From Amborella trichopoda (taxonomy: Eukaryota > Streptophyta > Magnoliopsida > Amborellales > Amborellaceae): a stretch of 64,000 nt of DNA. The stretch is from contig NW_006499535.1 in assembly GCF_000471905.2 (NCBI RefSeq), positions 419,459 to 483,458 of the forward strand, written 5' to 3'. The position numbers were made by a program, and so were the translations under genes. The notes under the pieces are model-generated. The model was not told where the DNA came from and searched no databases. It saw nothing but the letters and a program-made list of their open reading frames with translations. Shown one piece after another: positions 44,183-56,012 of the stretch (the stretch's first letter is position 1; the number at the start of each line of letters is the position of its first letter).

Positions 44183-45300
44183 GAAGAGGGGGTGATTCTA
44201 GAATTTTCCTCCCAACTGAAGGTCATCTTCGGTAAAGGAGATTGCCAGGCACCCACTTAGGATGGCTGGGTCAACCTCAATAGGTTCCACCTCGGTCTCG
44301 TACACCTCTAGGGTAGAAAGAGCTTGGACCAAAGCCATACGATAGTCTCTAGACAGTAGGAGGGCATCATAGATACATAAAAGGGCTAGAAGCTTCTCAA
44401 GTACAAAATTATGTCGTATTTTACTTTATCCTCATTCGTCTTCTATGTTCCTGATCCAGTCACTGGTGTAGGTGGTAGGGTCGGCTTAGGAACAGGATTT
44501 GGTTGAGTTCTTGTTTGTGACACTGGCTGACTTTGTTCAGCCGATGCAGTCTGGGTTGATGGGGTAGTACTAGGAATATGTATTAGGGATGTAGAGGTTT
44601 GAGGTTTTGGCTTAGGGGAAAGTGAAGGATCAGGAAATTTGAGGATGTTGATCTTTTAAGGTGTGGGTTCTAGCTTCATTCCTGATCTTAAGTTCATTTG
44701 CCTCGTTCTTGCTAGTATTTCCAAGATCTGCACCATGTGGGAGGCTTCTTTAAAAGAGGAGGTCAAGGATGACTCGGTCTTTGCTTAGCTTGACAAGGCG
44801 TCAGCGGCTGTCGAAAATCTAGCCACCTAGACTAGCATCTCTTTGAGGTGCTCTTCCTACGGCGTGGTGAGGCTGGTGCCTCTGAAAGCTTTGTTTGGAG
44901 TGTCGAAATCTGGGCATCCTCAAGCGGTACCTGCAGAAGGAATAGAGGAGGGGAAAAAAGAAGAAGAGTTAGAACGTTCCAGGAAGGTTTTTACGTCGTC
45001 GCCGGAATTGGATGTTTGCAGGAGGTATTTAAGGTCATGTCCCGGCTTTGACATTCTAGGGGTTATTTTAACGTCGTCACCCATTTTGGCCAACTCATTA
45101 GATACTGATACCTCAGGGTTGTCTGCTTGATTGGACGATAAGATGAGGTGAGCTGCGCCTGGGATGAAGTCCTACAAGGTCTACAGCAGAGGAAGGGGCC
45201 TGAGGAATTCTTCCTCGACTAGTGGCTGCGGAAGATAATTCCTTCGGTGAGTTCACCTAGGTGCTCGCCGTCTCTTGTGGAATCCCTGAGGGGGTGTTTG
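44183..45300 (-). pseudogene. gag-protease linker of D
   Basis: This holds the pre-protease block (about 44400-44170), a Pro/Gln-rich spacer (about 44640-44450) and the 'PLPPL..L.DFIP' type block near 45210-45150, all on minus and in changing frames. The (G)DD(V/L)K repeats are present around 45080-44990. Plus-strand ORFs at 44843-45130 are shadows. Confidence 0.55.
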
Positions 45301-45315
45301 GACCGCCCCATCAGA

Positions 45316-46281
45316 CTAGTGAGTGGCCTTAGCTTGGTGGACTGCCTCACGTTTTGGGAATTTGAGCTTACTTCTCCCATGGTAGACATCCCAAAGCTGA
45401 GAGGTCGAAGGCTTTGAAAGGTTCAGTGCATGCTCATGAAGGGTCTGTAGTGGGGCTTCCTCTTGATCGGGAACCAGGGCTTGGACATGTCCTGAGAGAA
45501 CCACACAGTTGATGTGGCCTTGCTAGACTTTCTCTATAACTCTGACCTCGAACCCAGTGCACTCCATGAGTTTGTGACCCCATACTTGGTGATAGGGGCT
45601 CCAGAGGTTTTCTATGCCCTGGGCAAGATGCTTAGGCTGTCGGGCTAACTTGGGGGTGACAAGCCCTTTTTGGAGCATTGCCTCAAAGAGGGCCTGTAGA
45701 GGGTCTTGCTCAGTGTTTTGCTGGGCTTGCGTTAGGGGGTCTTCTTTCACAAGCGAAAGAGGGGACCTGAGGGTGTCTTGCCCAGTTGCCCTGAACCTTC
45801 TGACACCGCTGCATCTTTTCTGCCAAGAGTTTATGGAAGCCAGTGCACTCACTGATGTCATGACCTCGTATCTGGTGGTACGCGCACCAGAGGTTCTCGG
45901 TCCCTGGAGGCAGGACCTTAGGCAGCCTCGTCGGCTTGGGGTAGTGATCCCCTCTTCAAGCATTATAGATAAAAATGCACGAAGTATAGCGGGTGCCCCG
46001 TCGTCCTCTTGGATCGTGACCATGTGAGATGCCTCAGCCGCCATGAATGCCTTTTTAAACTCCTCGAGCTTTATCTAGCCCTTGTTGATAAAGGCCTCGA
46101 AAATGTCTTTGAGCTTGTATCAGTTGTGAGTGGGGTGGGCTACTCTCTTATGATAGGCACAATATTTCTCATCGACTCCTGCCCCGGCGACTCTACTGTG
46201 GTGACCTCTAGCAGCTGGATCATGTTCTGTTCTAACAGTAGTTGGAGCAGTGTAGGGGTCCACTTCATGTCAAAGGGGTAA
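45316..46281 (-). pseudogene. gag C-terminal repeats of D
   Basis: The 46044-45523 frame (173 aa) carries the repeated module: AEASHMVTIQEDDGAPAILR then an MLEEGITTP box, and again LQALFEAMLQKGLVTPKLAR followed by WSPYHQVWGHKLMECTGFE. A third, more decayed copy lies at about 46250-46080. The first Cys of the C-x2-H-x5-H-x4-C block is Ser in the last copy. The 45504-45316 frame continues with PSTSQLWDVYHGRSKLKFPK. Confidence 0.75.
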
Positions 46282-46379
46282 ACCTTATTCTGGTGCTGGG
46301 TCCAGTAGTCGTTTCGCTTACTGTTTTTAGGAGGTGGGGCTGCATTGTAGGACTGCTGCCTGCCCCTGGTTTAGGGCAT

Positions 46380-47530
46380 CTATGCTTTAGAGAGGTTGAG
46401 AGTTTGGGGAGTTGCGCCTGTGGTGTCAGTCACGGTGACAACCGCGCTGATCACTGCCTTTTGATTGCCCCGACTGCTGGAGCGAGAGTTTGAGCTGGAG
46501 GATTGTTGACGATGGTTACCGTGGCACTTGAACAATCCCTCGATACGAACTAACTTAGAGATGAGCTCTGACATGGAGGGTGGATTGGTTGCCTCGACAT
46601 GTAGGGCGATCTCAGGAAGCATGTTTCGTATGCAGGTCTAGACTGCTTCCTTCTCGGTCATGGGCGTAGCATGAAAGGTCGCTTACTCTCTCCATCGGGT
46701 GATGAACTTGTCAACCGGCTTATCAGGGTCTTGCATCAAGGTGAGGAGCTCAATGGTTTCTACGTTCCTTTGGACTTCGTAGAAATGTTGGTAGAACAAC
46801 TGCTGCATTTCTTGCCAAGTGTGCATCGAGTTTGGCGGTAGTCGAGCATAACACTAGAAGGCTGGTCATTCGAGAGTCTCGATGATCTGACGAAGAAGGA
46901 GACGTCCGTCAATTGCCGTCTCCCTGTAGGAAGCTTAGAAGTGGGCCATATGCTGGTGAGGAGACGTGGTACCATTGAACAGGGGAAGTTTTCCTTTTTG
47001 GTAGTTCAAGGGAAACGACACCTGGTCAATGTACGAAGGATATGGCTTTCGGTAGAGTGGTGTCTCCTGCATGCCTGGGACATTGTTCTTGAGGCTATGA
47101 GCCACCATAGCGTTTATGTCGGTTTGGGAGACCCCGCAAGAAGAGGAGCTGTCTTGGGAGACCGAAGGGGGAGTCTGCCTAGGAGCTGTGTCCTCAGCGG
47201 TCAGAGAATCAGATGAAGAAGGGGACCTGAAGGCCTCTATGCACTCCATCTTTTCGAGGATGGCTTGCATCATTCCCTTGAACTTGTTTATCCTCTACTC
47301 TTGAGTATCGTCCGGGTCATTAATCACCATGACATTTATTGTTTCTTCAGGAAGGCTAGAGTCAGGTGATGCAGCAAACTGTTGAGGCTGGCGAGCCGTG
47401 CGTGGCAAGTCAGTCTGGAGGGGCTCAGTTTGCCCCGATTGGACTCGAGCTTTGTATGTCGATCTTGTGAGGACCTGTTCTTGACGGTCTTGGGATCGTG
47501 ACTTCTAGGTGGTGATCACCGAACAATATT
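46380..47530 (-). pseudogene. gag of element D
   Basis: The N-terminus near 47520-47400 has the SRSQDRQE-type start of A and B. The 47273-46935 frame contains KMECIEAFRSPSSSDS, YPSYIDQVSFPLNYQKGKLP and FNGTTSPHQHMAHF. The next capsid part (46935-46690) runs in another frame. The 46622-46380 frame reads EIALHVEATNPPSMSELISK and AVISAVVTVTD. Frameshifts occur near 46930 and 46640. Confidence 0.85.
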
Positions 47531-48734
47531 CCTGGACTTGCTCAGGTTCTGGAGTTTGAAGAGGGAAGAAGGGATTAGAAGGCAGGAGGTCGTTAGGGAT
47601 GGTGACCCCGACTGTCTTGGAGGTTTCCCTGGTCAAGATCTGCAGGCCTCTTTTCTGCTTGATCCTGTGGCGACTGTGGACCTCATTCCATAATCGAGCC
47701 TGAGACCTGAACTACCCATTTTCTTCGAACAGGTGAGGGCCATGTCTATGAGCTGGAGCAGGGAGTGGGGCCAAAGGATGGAGGGCATCACGGGTTCCTG
47801 TCTTGGAGGCTGGAGGCCTCTGTCAGACATCAAGTCGTTGCCCCAAATTCCTTTGTGAGGCCTAGGTGTTCGGTTTACCCAGGGTTGGCTCATGATGGTA
47901 CTCTTAGGGAAGACCTTTGAATACCAGAACTCAAGGTGCTTGCTTGACGTTATGGAAGCCTAAGTCTGGATCCGATAGGTACTCGCAAAGATGGTTCGTG
48001 TGCACCTTTAGGGGTTAGCCATCCGGGTGACTTGAGAGTCAGCCCAGGCTCGATCAATGGGTTTAACCTGAGGAGGCTAAGACCCACGAGCCTGTGTTTG
48101 TGAGGGACGAGGAGGGAGCTTGTCTCTCATAAAGTGAAGTTATGTGTGTCGAGAGGGAAGACGGAACAGTCGACCTCTTGTACTCGAGGTGGCATAGAGC
48201 TAGCACTGCCTCGAGCTGTGGAAAGCGAATGCATGACTCATGTATGGTTCGGCCCTAGCCCGTAAGCTCAAGGCAACGTGAGGGTTGCCTCGAGGTGTTG
48301 CTCGAGTGGATAGACCACGAGCCTTTGAGTCTATGCGAGGGGTAAAGGCCTCAGGACCTCCGCCTCTGTGTACCGACCCTCCAGGTGCGGAGTCTTGGAG
48401 TAGTGAAGGAGCACAAGGGGTTGCCTTGCGGTGAACCTCAGGAGCGACGATAGCTCGCTTGCCTTTCGCAAGGATGGAGGGGGAAGCCTTCCAATGTACC
48501 GCAACAGTATGACTAGCTGGAGATTTGCCTGGGAGTCGGATCGTTAGTCTTGACTTAGAAAGAGAGTGGGGAAGGAGGCTTGAGCGACTCGCTTCCCTGG
48601 AATAGCCACGAGTGTAGGGATATAGAAGTCCCCAACCCGGATGAATGGGTTGAATAACCCAGGTGCCATAGAAATAAGTGCAGAAAGGAAAAAAGAAATT
48701 GGTCAAACAAAAGTGAACCGACTAAGGGGTAGTA
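47531..48734 (-). other. Leader between PBS and gag of D
   Basis: This aligns with the leaders of A and B, including the 'ggtattcaaaggtcttccc' block at about 47910-47890 and 'acaaaggaatttggggcaa' at about 47860-47840 (minus). No conserved frame. The 168-codon ORF at 48200-48706 is not kept in the other leaders. Confidence 0.6.
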
Positions 48735-48754
48735 AGTCCGAAGTAGAGTCATCA
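48735..48754 (-). promoter_or_regulatory. Decayed tRNA-Arg primer binding site (D)
   Basis: The minus strand reads TGATGACTCTACTTCGGACT, aligned with TGGCGACTCCATTGGGGACT in A with five or six changes. Confidence 0.65.
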
Positions 48755-48757
48755 AGC

Positions 48758-51365
48758 TAGTTAGGTGCCTCGATCTCTCCCTCCAGATCTAGGTGATCTG
48801 GCGGCACGTGTCTTAGGTTTTAGGAGAACTAGGGATTTGAGATCGCTCTCTCGGAACCTTGCTCGAGGGCAACGGTAGGTATACAAACCAATGATAGAGG
48901 AATTTTAGGTGGGTTCGAGACTTACTTGGGCTGGCTCATGTGGGTTCCCTCTTAGATCACGAAGACAGCCTCCCAGCTACTTGAGTTGGTTCGGAATCGC
49001 CTCCCTTGACCTGTAATCATCTTTTTTTTTTTTTTCTACACAACACTTCTATGGTTAATTTGTAAGACAAGTGGGTTGAAGGGACCCACCCTTATCTTAG
49101 AGCAACACACGTTCACATGAGAAGGCAATGAAGTGCAAGATTCGGTGAAAGATATAAAAGAGAAAAGAGTGTGATGCGGGGGTGAGAACTAGCATGACAA
49201 TAAAAAATTATCGTCTCGGGGTGGTAGTAAGATGGGCATAGTTCTCAGGACCAGCACGACGGCAATACTACTCGAAACCGAGATCCGTGCGTCGGTGATA
49301 GGCTAGGTCTACCCTCAATCAAGTGAGAGGAGAAAGAGGTGTAGAGAAGAGAATGAGACAGAAAAAAGAATGGGAAGTCAGGGCGTCAATAGGCATCGTG
49401 GTGGACAATGCAAGGAGACGGTGCATCCCTTGTGGAAGGCGCTAGCTCCTAACGAGGCACACTACCATAGCTTCTCCTAGGTCGCACGACGATAGGCGCG
49501 GGACACAGGGGGAACAACGACGAGCACTGGCATGCGAAGGAGGCTCACGGACGGTGATAAGTGTTGCCAAAGCCTCTAGCGAGTGGCGATAGGTATCGTC
49601 GTCTTCGCTAGACACGCAGTAGAGGAAGACCCCTATAGGTGGCAACGAGCTTCACCGTCTAGGTTCTACGCCAAGATGTCACAGCTGCATTTGTGGGTGG
49701 CGATAAGCAGCGTCGTCTACAGACTTCACTGTAAGAAAGAGACAGACGAATAGAAGAGGAGGGGAACTCATGCATGGTGCTGCCATTGACATGTACAACC
49801 TGTGGGACCAACGGAGAGGCATGCACGGCACTGCCACTGTTGTGCACGACCTCTACAAGGAACTCAGACGAAGAAGAGGGAGAAGAGAGTGAGAAGAAGA
49901 AAAGAAAAGCAAGAGAGAAGGTTTACCTCAACCCTAAGGGTACCAATCAAAACGTTTCTCTCACGTCACTCTCTCTCTCAAACGTGACACCACAATGGTA
50001 AGAAAGAGAAACTTGTATTAAGTGAAAACTCTCTCTTGTGTGTATGCCTCTGCCTCTTTTCTGCGTACAATGATGGTACGTATATATAGAAGTATGCCCA
50101 AACATGGGTGGATGATCAAAAGTAACCTTAATTCTTGAAAATTTAGATTAAATTGAAATAAAAGAAATTAGAAAATAGGGTGGAAAATGACAAGTTTGCC
50201 CCTTCGTAACATGTCGTGAATTTTCGAACAATCCCTGTGCTGCCCTTGGACTTGCGTGATCTTGCTTGGCTGATCCGGGGTCGTTCTAATGCCTGGTTGA
50301 TCGTAAGATGATTATTTCTTGTAGGGATCGGCATGGCGATCGATTTGATACCAACTTCGAGCCATGGATCGTGTTTTTGGTACACGATCAGGTGACTTGA
50401 AATTTGAGTAGATCCTAAAACTTTGGATCGATAGTGTGTTCGTTCCTTGATGTTTTTCTGTGTTTTCTTCGTTGAATCACATTGAGCATGCCACTACAAT
50501 CACGGGGTATCAAACACAGCTTGATTCTGTGGCCGAATGAAGGATTTGCGAGTTCGAAATTTTGGTCGGAATCAAGGATTTCGGCAATGGAATTTGTAGT
50601 TTGTTCATTGACTTCGTGTGTAAAATCCGACCGTTAATCAGGTATGGGGTTCGGGCCAGATATGGTCCGTGACCTTATGCCCGGAATTAGTCTCGCGTCC
50701 ATTGGGCTCGCGAGCGATGTGATTTAACCACTCAAGCAAACCACGACGCTGCTGAATTTCCTGCACTTTTCTTCACGGATCAGCAACTTCTCTCTAGCTT
50801 TTCTTTGCACTCGGGTATTTTCACAAGGCGTGCCACATATCGAATCGCGCATCTTGACTTGACAAACATGCTCACCAAATTTGAGCATGATTCGACATAG
50901 GACGAGTAAGATATAAGCGTCGAAAGTCACTAGTAGTGACCGTCCCATCAATGGTGTAGTGTTGCAGGGTGGTTGCGCTGGAACAGCTCGCGGCATCTCT
51001 AGTTTCACTCTTTTGCCTATAACGTCTTCATGGAATGTCCGTTTGAGCTACAACTTGACCCTCAGGGGTTTTCAACCATTTCGGATCCAATGGTGGTTGT
51101 CCCACAATAATTTGAGATGTTGAAATTTAGATCTAGTTATAGGGGTTCATTTCAGAGTGCTAGAGGCTGATTCTGCCGAAATTGTTTCTCAGTCTGCACT
51201 ACCTTAGGCAAATCGAAATGTGTCAAAACTTGGCAGGAGACTCTCGAGAGATCTCATGAAGATCTTGGCCAGTTTTGGGGCTATTCTGAGACTATCTGAA
51301 TTTTCACTACTTGCTAGGCCTTTATTGAGTGGGGGCCCCATGTTGATGAAAAATACCTTCCAACA
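48758..51365 (-). repeat. 5' LTR of D (2608 bp)
   Basis: The full-length partner of 34974-37166. TATATATA is at 50088-50081 on minus. Two hairpin units sit at 49770-49850. A 15-base T run at 49023-49037 lies in a block absent from the other LTR. U3 ends at 51365, with the target duplicate GCGAG beyond it. Confidence 0.87.
50081..50088 (-). promoter_or_regulatory. TATA box in 5' LTR of D
   Basis: TATATATA on minus, in 'ttctatatatacgtacc', at the position of the LTR TATA boxes of A, B and F. The same box is in the 3' LTR near 36131-36138. Confidence 0.65.
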
Positions 51366-51370
51366 GCGAG
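51366..51370. repeat. Target-site duplication of D, right copy (GCGAG)
   Basis: Identical to 34969-34973. From here plus-strand B coding sequence resumes. Confidence 0.85.
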
Positions 51371-51850
51371 AGGGCCTTCCAACATAAGACAAGGGTAATG
51401 ATGATTCAAATCTTGATAGACCCTCAACTTCTCAATTATGGAGCGTCTACCACGAGCGAAGCAGACTCAAGTCCTTAAGGCGAGAAGCAGTTCATCAAGC
51501 TTGAGCAATTCATAAACCTAGCGAGACAGATCAACCACTACCAATGAAAAGCAGGAGAAGATAAGCACCAAGGGCTGCTCACCGGAGAAATAAGACTGCT
51601 CAACCACTAATTGAGCAAGAATTTCTCAAGCCTCTTCCCCCATTGTCGACTTTGCAAGACTTCATCCTCGGCACGATCTTCCTCACTTCCTTACCCCATC
51701 AAGAGGATGTACTCGAACCATCTTCTACTCAGAGTACATACAATGAGGGTGACGACGTTTAAAGCACTCCTCAACGGTCTGAGGGGAAAGACCTAAAAGA
51801 CTCCCTGCACACGTCTAATTCTGGTGATGATGTAAAAACCTGCCCAGATC
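51371..51850 (+). pseudogene. gag-linker of B, resumed after D
   Basis: This contains the PSTSQLWSVYHERSRLKSLR block (about 51430-51480), then EQEFLKPLPPLSTLQDFIL (about 51622-51680) and the 'ggtgacgacgtttaaagcac' repeats. It is collinear with 14830-15260 of A. It follows directly from the gag part at 34973 once D is removed. Confidence 0.75.
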
Positions 51851-52960
51851 GAAGGGCACACATACTTCAGCATCACTTACTGCCTCGAGCTCCCGACCGA
51901 GAGATCACTAATGGCCATCTCCTTCCCCATTCGCCCCTTCTCCTTCGGTGAAACCACTAAAGACCTGGTACTCAAAGGTCTTCCCTGCAAGTTCCTTCTT
52001 ATATTCCCCTCTTCACACCCACGTTGCCTTTGGAGCTCATGGAAGAGCTTGGGGCAAGACTCCCTTTGGCGATCAGGTCCTCCATCTCGCATTTCTCCCT
52101 TAGCCGAGACAGTCTAAAAGACCAAACTGACTGTCACTTCTGACCTGCATCTCTTACCTCATCTGATGGATACAGCCTGGGCATGCTCAAAGAAGGCTGA
52201 CTGTTTGCAAACACGATACCGATCTTGGTTCTGGATTGAAGTGTACCAAAATCTAAGAGCTAAGAACTAGAAGGGCATGCGCATCATGCCAAGATAAGAA
52301 GCTAAGGCACTCGAGTTAAGCAAGCCTACTGATCCCCGAGCCAAAAATCCCTTCTACCCTCTACAAACAGTAACCAAGCCTGAAGTAATAAGGGTGGAGT
52401 CATGCACAGTCATCAGTGTTGTGGGAGACGACCCAATTTAACAGCACCCACGATCTCAGGACTGTCGCAAACCGGTCCTGACCCAGTCGAAAATCAAGGA
52501 TCGAGCTTAGTCGAGGCAATTCCAACCCCTGCTGACCGACCTCCCACAACCAGTTCGGCGGATGCACAAGGCGTCGACAATGCGTGAGACTATCCTCCCC
52601 GAGGAGACAGTCAATGTAATGGTTGTTGAGGAGACCAACGACTATCAAGGAGACTACATGGATTGGCTCGAGGTATGATGCGACGGATGATTGAGAAAAT
52701 TGAACTGATGGAAGATGCCTAGCTCCCCCTGGGAACTCATCTCACCATGGGACCAATTCTCCTCATCGAGTCGATCAAGCCCTGAGGCAACCTCCTCCTC
52801 CCAGTTCGCATGACCATTCCTCCCCTAATCATGTCATGCGGGCCAACTCTCGTCGAAAAATATCTCATGTTGTTGGTTCTTATCCACATCAAGAGGAGCA
52901 CATGTGTACGCCTAAAATACATCTCACGCGTGCACCTCTGCGGTTGTTTGAGCGAGGGCC
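51851..52960 (+). pseudogene. Extra leader plus gag-start module inside B
   Basis: The blocks 'aaagacctggtactcaaagg' (51958) and 'gatcaggtcctccatctcgc' (52072) are leader sequence, as at 12285-12350 in A. 'acgacccaatttaacagcac' and 'gatctcaggactgtcgcaaa' (52428-52475) match the gag start of A (12720-12760). So the linker of B passes straight into sequence that belongs upstream of gag. The frames are broken. This looks like a tandem duplication or recombination inside B. Confidence 0.65.
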
Positions 52961-52969
52961 CCAACCAAT

Positions 52970-52989
52970 TGGCGAATCCACTGGGGACC
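52970..52989 (+). promoter_or_regulatory. Extra tRNA-Arg primer-binding-site copy inside B
   Basis: TGGCGAATCCACTGGGGACC is closer to the family consensus than the PBS of B itself (31695). It is followed by leader-like 'cctcgaactaaagtctctct'. No LTR precedes it, apart from perhaps a few bases. Confidence 0.7.
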
Positions 52990-54590
52990 CTATAGTTGGT
53001 TTTGACTGTCCTCGAACTAAAGTCTCTCTTTTATTTTTCTCTAAACTAGCAATGGAACTCGAGCACTCCTCTTTTATGCAAATTTGGGATTTCATCATTC
53101 CCTGTTTACGACTGCACCCTTGAGGAGCAAGTCGGTGAAATCCATTTCCCCCAAGCATCCCTCGAGCGGCCTTGCTGGCCCTGTTATCCTAGTTCAGGCT
53201 AGGAAAACTTGGGGATAATAGATTCGAACCCCTTCTCCTCTCTCCTTAACATCACTCTTGATGTCAACTACAATTGCGGTTTCAAAACCACCTTCCCCCA
53301 TATCCACCCTATTACTGGCAAACACTCTGCGAGTCCTAAATTGGAAGATCGTTCTAGTGCCACTCCCACTCTTCTTTCTTGACCAGTTGGCTCTTCTAAG
53401 GTCACCACGGGAAACCGAAAGGTCACCCCACCTCCCTTTTGCGAAAGTGCTACCTGTGCCAGCACATTGCAACGTACACTGCACTCTTGCAATTCCTACA
53501 TCAGTTCATGCGGCTACAAACCAACCCCACGAACACTCATGCACATCATGGCTGATGGTTTAACCGTCACCATGACGAAACGAGGCAGGCAACAACTTAC
53601 CCCTGTCTCCTCATCTGCTTCGGGTCTTTTAGGACTTGAACCCACCACAAGTGGTCTTCGAGCCACCAATGCATTGCATGTTGATCTCTCGGTTCGAGGC
53701 AACCCAAAGACTGGAACCAAACAAGCACACAAATTTTGAGGCAATCAAAATTCTCCCAAGAAAGTGCATATGTATGCTGAAAGGCCTAAGGCTGCTCCAA
53801 TTAAAAAGGGGGTTATTTCAAATACCCAGCCTTTCACTTTACCAGGGGTTGGGTCACAAACTATCCCAAACACTATTTTGGCCACACACACACCTGCAGG
53901 TCCAATGATGTTATCAACGGTAAAGGGAAAGAAGCATTGAACATGCCCCTCACTGCCTCGAAGCCCCTTACTATGTGGTACTCGAAAAATTTTCCTTCAA
54001 GTACCATCTTGTTTATTACTCCTTCTTCATATGCGCAAAATGGCCTTAGAGGTTGGACTCGAGGCAAGATGGGGTGTCCAAAGATGTCCAAACAACATAC
54101 CCCTCCTCAAGGCCAACCCAAGCTACCAAAATAGACTCCAAGATCCCTCCTCCTAAGGTACCACACATTGCCCGAACTTATTAACTTTGCCCTCATCTCT
54201 GTGAGGCAAGCTAGTCGAGTGGGACATCAAAATCGATTCAAATTTTGAGAGAAGATCTAATGGAGCCTGCGAAGTGTCACTCTGGAAGCCAAAATTAGAG
54301 TCTTAAATCTCCAAAGACTTACTAAAACAAAATCAGTTCTACCCATTGCAAGTCACGAAAGAAATTGAGACGTGCGACACTGCTCACTGTTGTGTCATGG
54401 AGATACAGGAAGAAGAGCTCAGGTCATTCGATCCACAACCCCAAGGCCGTCACGAGCGGATTGAAGAGATATGGCCCCAAGGTCTTCTTGAGTCCATATG
54501 GGTCAAACGATGGCCCCAAGGCCTTTAAGCGTTAGACTCGGCAGTAATGTGGCCCCAAGGCCATCACGAGCAGATAGAAGAGAAGAAGCC
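52990..54590 (+). other. Second extra leader and gag start inside B
   Basis: The leader blocks 'tatgtggtactcgaaaaatt' (53973) and 'ccatcttg...ttcatatgcg' repeat the 12285 region of A. 'ctacccattgcaagtcacgaa' (54338) and 'ccaaggccgtcacgagcgga' (54441) match the gag start. A 'ccccaaggcc.tcacgagc' unit is repeated at 54440-54590. ORFs here (53258-53563, 53467-53739 and others) are not conserved. Confidence 0.55.
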
Positions 54591-55139
54591 CCAATGGCCT
54601 GTAGAACCAACATGGAGAAATTGTTGAAGAGCTCAGGAAGAGTAAAATCTTCAAATTATGACGTGTGTCATAAGCTAGCATTTCATGAAGGATGTACAAC
54701 AGCTCCGGTTGACCGAATATAGTTGCGGTTAGGGAGGAGGTTAAAACCAATCCAAAGACCAGCCCCAACAAACTCCTGAAATATCTTGGACCACCACTTA
54801 ATCCCTATTCGTACCCATTTACTTTCATTCATGAACCATCTCTCTTAAAATACCCTGAACCTCTACTGGCCCCTTACTTAGACACTTCACCTTCCCACAC
54901 CAAAATTCCTGCACCATGGCCACCTTCACCGCCTCCTATCTCACTTACACCCACCCCAACCATGTAGTCTACCCGGCCTCTTCTACCTAACCCGATGGCT
55001 ACACTTGACTCTTCGCTGATGGCTATAACAAATCCCGCTACTTCAGGAAAAGCCCCTCTGCCACTTATCCCTTTGAAACTAATGGCAAGTGACCGCCCTT
55101 CCTTAGGCCGACAAAATCAAATACAATCTGATCGGGCAC
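54591..55139 (+). pseudogene. Pre-RT block and Pro-rich spacer in B
   Basis: NYDVCHKLAFHEG (54655-54693) matches H and A. The 54820-55100 part is Pro/Ser/Thr-rich, like 15649-16023 of A. Frames are broken by several stops. Confidence 0.55.
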
Positions 55140-55720
55140 TTGAGGAAACTGCCAACTCTCCTGAGTATCTATGATGCTCTCATGTTATCAAAAGACTTTT
55201 GTATGACTCTATTACAGGCTCTTTCCTGTCCCGATGTATATGAAATAGAAGTTGAACGAGTCGAGGTAGACCCTACAGTTTCATGGCTATCATATTCTCA
55301 GACGATGACCTACAATTGGGATAGAAGTTCCACAATTGACCTCTCTTTCTGAGTGGTGAGCTGCATGCCTATCAAGTCAATCGAATCATGCTAGACGTGG
55401 GATCGACAATGAACCTTATGCCTTGGAGGAATCTTACCTGGATTGGGCTAAGTGTGGAGCAACTTGAACCTACAAGCCTGACAGTTCAAGGATTTAATCA
55501 ATCTGGACAGAAATCGGCTGGTACAATCCATATTAAGCTAAAAATAGGGGATTTAGACACTTCCATGTTGTTCCATGTTATTCACATTGACACCTCTTAC
55601 AACATCCTATTGGGTCATCCTTGGCTACATGACCAGGGTGTGGTTCCATCCACACTCCATCAGTGCTTCAAATATAGTCGGGATGGTAGGCAACGTACAA
55701 TCTAATCTGAAAAAAGACTG
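55140..55720 (+). pseudogene. Aspartic protease of element B
   Basis: The 55140-55352 frame holds KLPTLLSIYDALMLSKDF and VYEIEVERVEVDPTVSW. The 55388-55705 frame (105 aa) holds the domain: IMLDVGSTMNLMPWRNLTWI, in which DVGS replaces D(S/T)GS; LTVQGFNQSGQKSAGTIHIK; and IDTSYNILLGHPWLHDQGVV. The spacing between boxes is normal for the family, unlike D. A frame change separates the two ORFs near 55360. From 55706 to 56012 only degenerate acidic spacer is seen. Confidence 0.88.
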
Positions 55721-56012
55721 TTTCCCATCACTGAGTCACTATGCTAATGCAAAACACTATTTTGCAAATCAGATATGCTCTCAAGAGCAGGCATTGTTTG
55801 TAAAAATCAGTACAGACCCAAAATTGAGAGAGGCTACTTCGACCTCTCACGAGGATGTGGAAGACATGATGGGGACTTAATCACATGTTCCAAGAAGAAA
55901 AGAGATGTGAGAAAATGATCTCTATGACGGCTATCAATGGAATCTCCCTACATCCCTGAGGGGTATACCATGTAAAGAGCACGAAGGAGAAACTCCACCC
56001 TTTACTCCCTCC

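Larger units (their letters stand above)
34974..51365 (-). mobile_element. Element D: complete non-autonomous Tat-like element, 16.4 kb
   Basis: This is the only element with both ends in the window. On the minus strand the order is 5' LTR (51365-48758), PBS (48754-48735), leader, gag (47530-46380), gag-C repeats (46281-45316), linker, protease (44182-43829), post-protease spacer (43298-42996), antisense ORF (42121-42834, plus strand), 3' region with three minisatellite arrays, and 3' LTR (37166-34974). RT, RNase H and integrase are absent. It is flanked by GCGAG. It is not a simple recent deletion, because element A has the same arrangement. All sense frames carry stops. Confidence 0.87.

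Noticed and set aside
48200-48706. 168-codon minus ORF in the leader of D, as an extra gene before gag
   Set aside because: No equivalent frame exists in the leaders of A or B although the DNA aligns.
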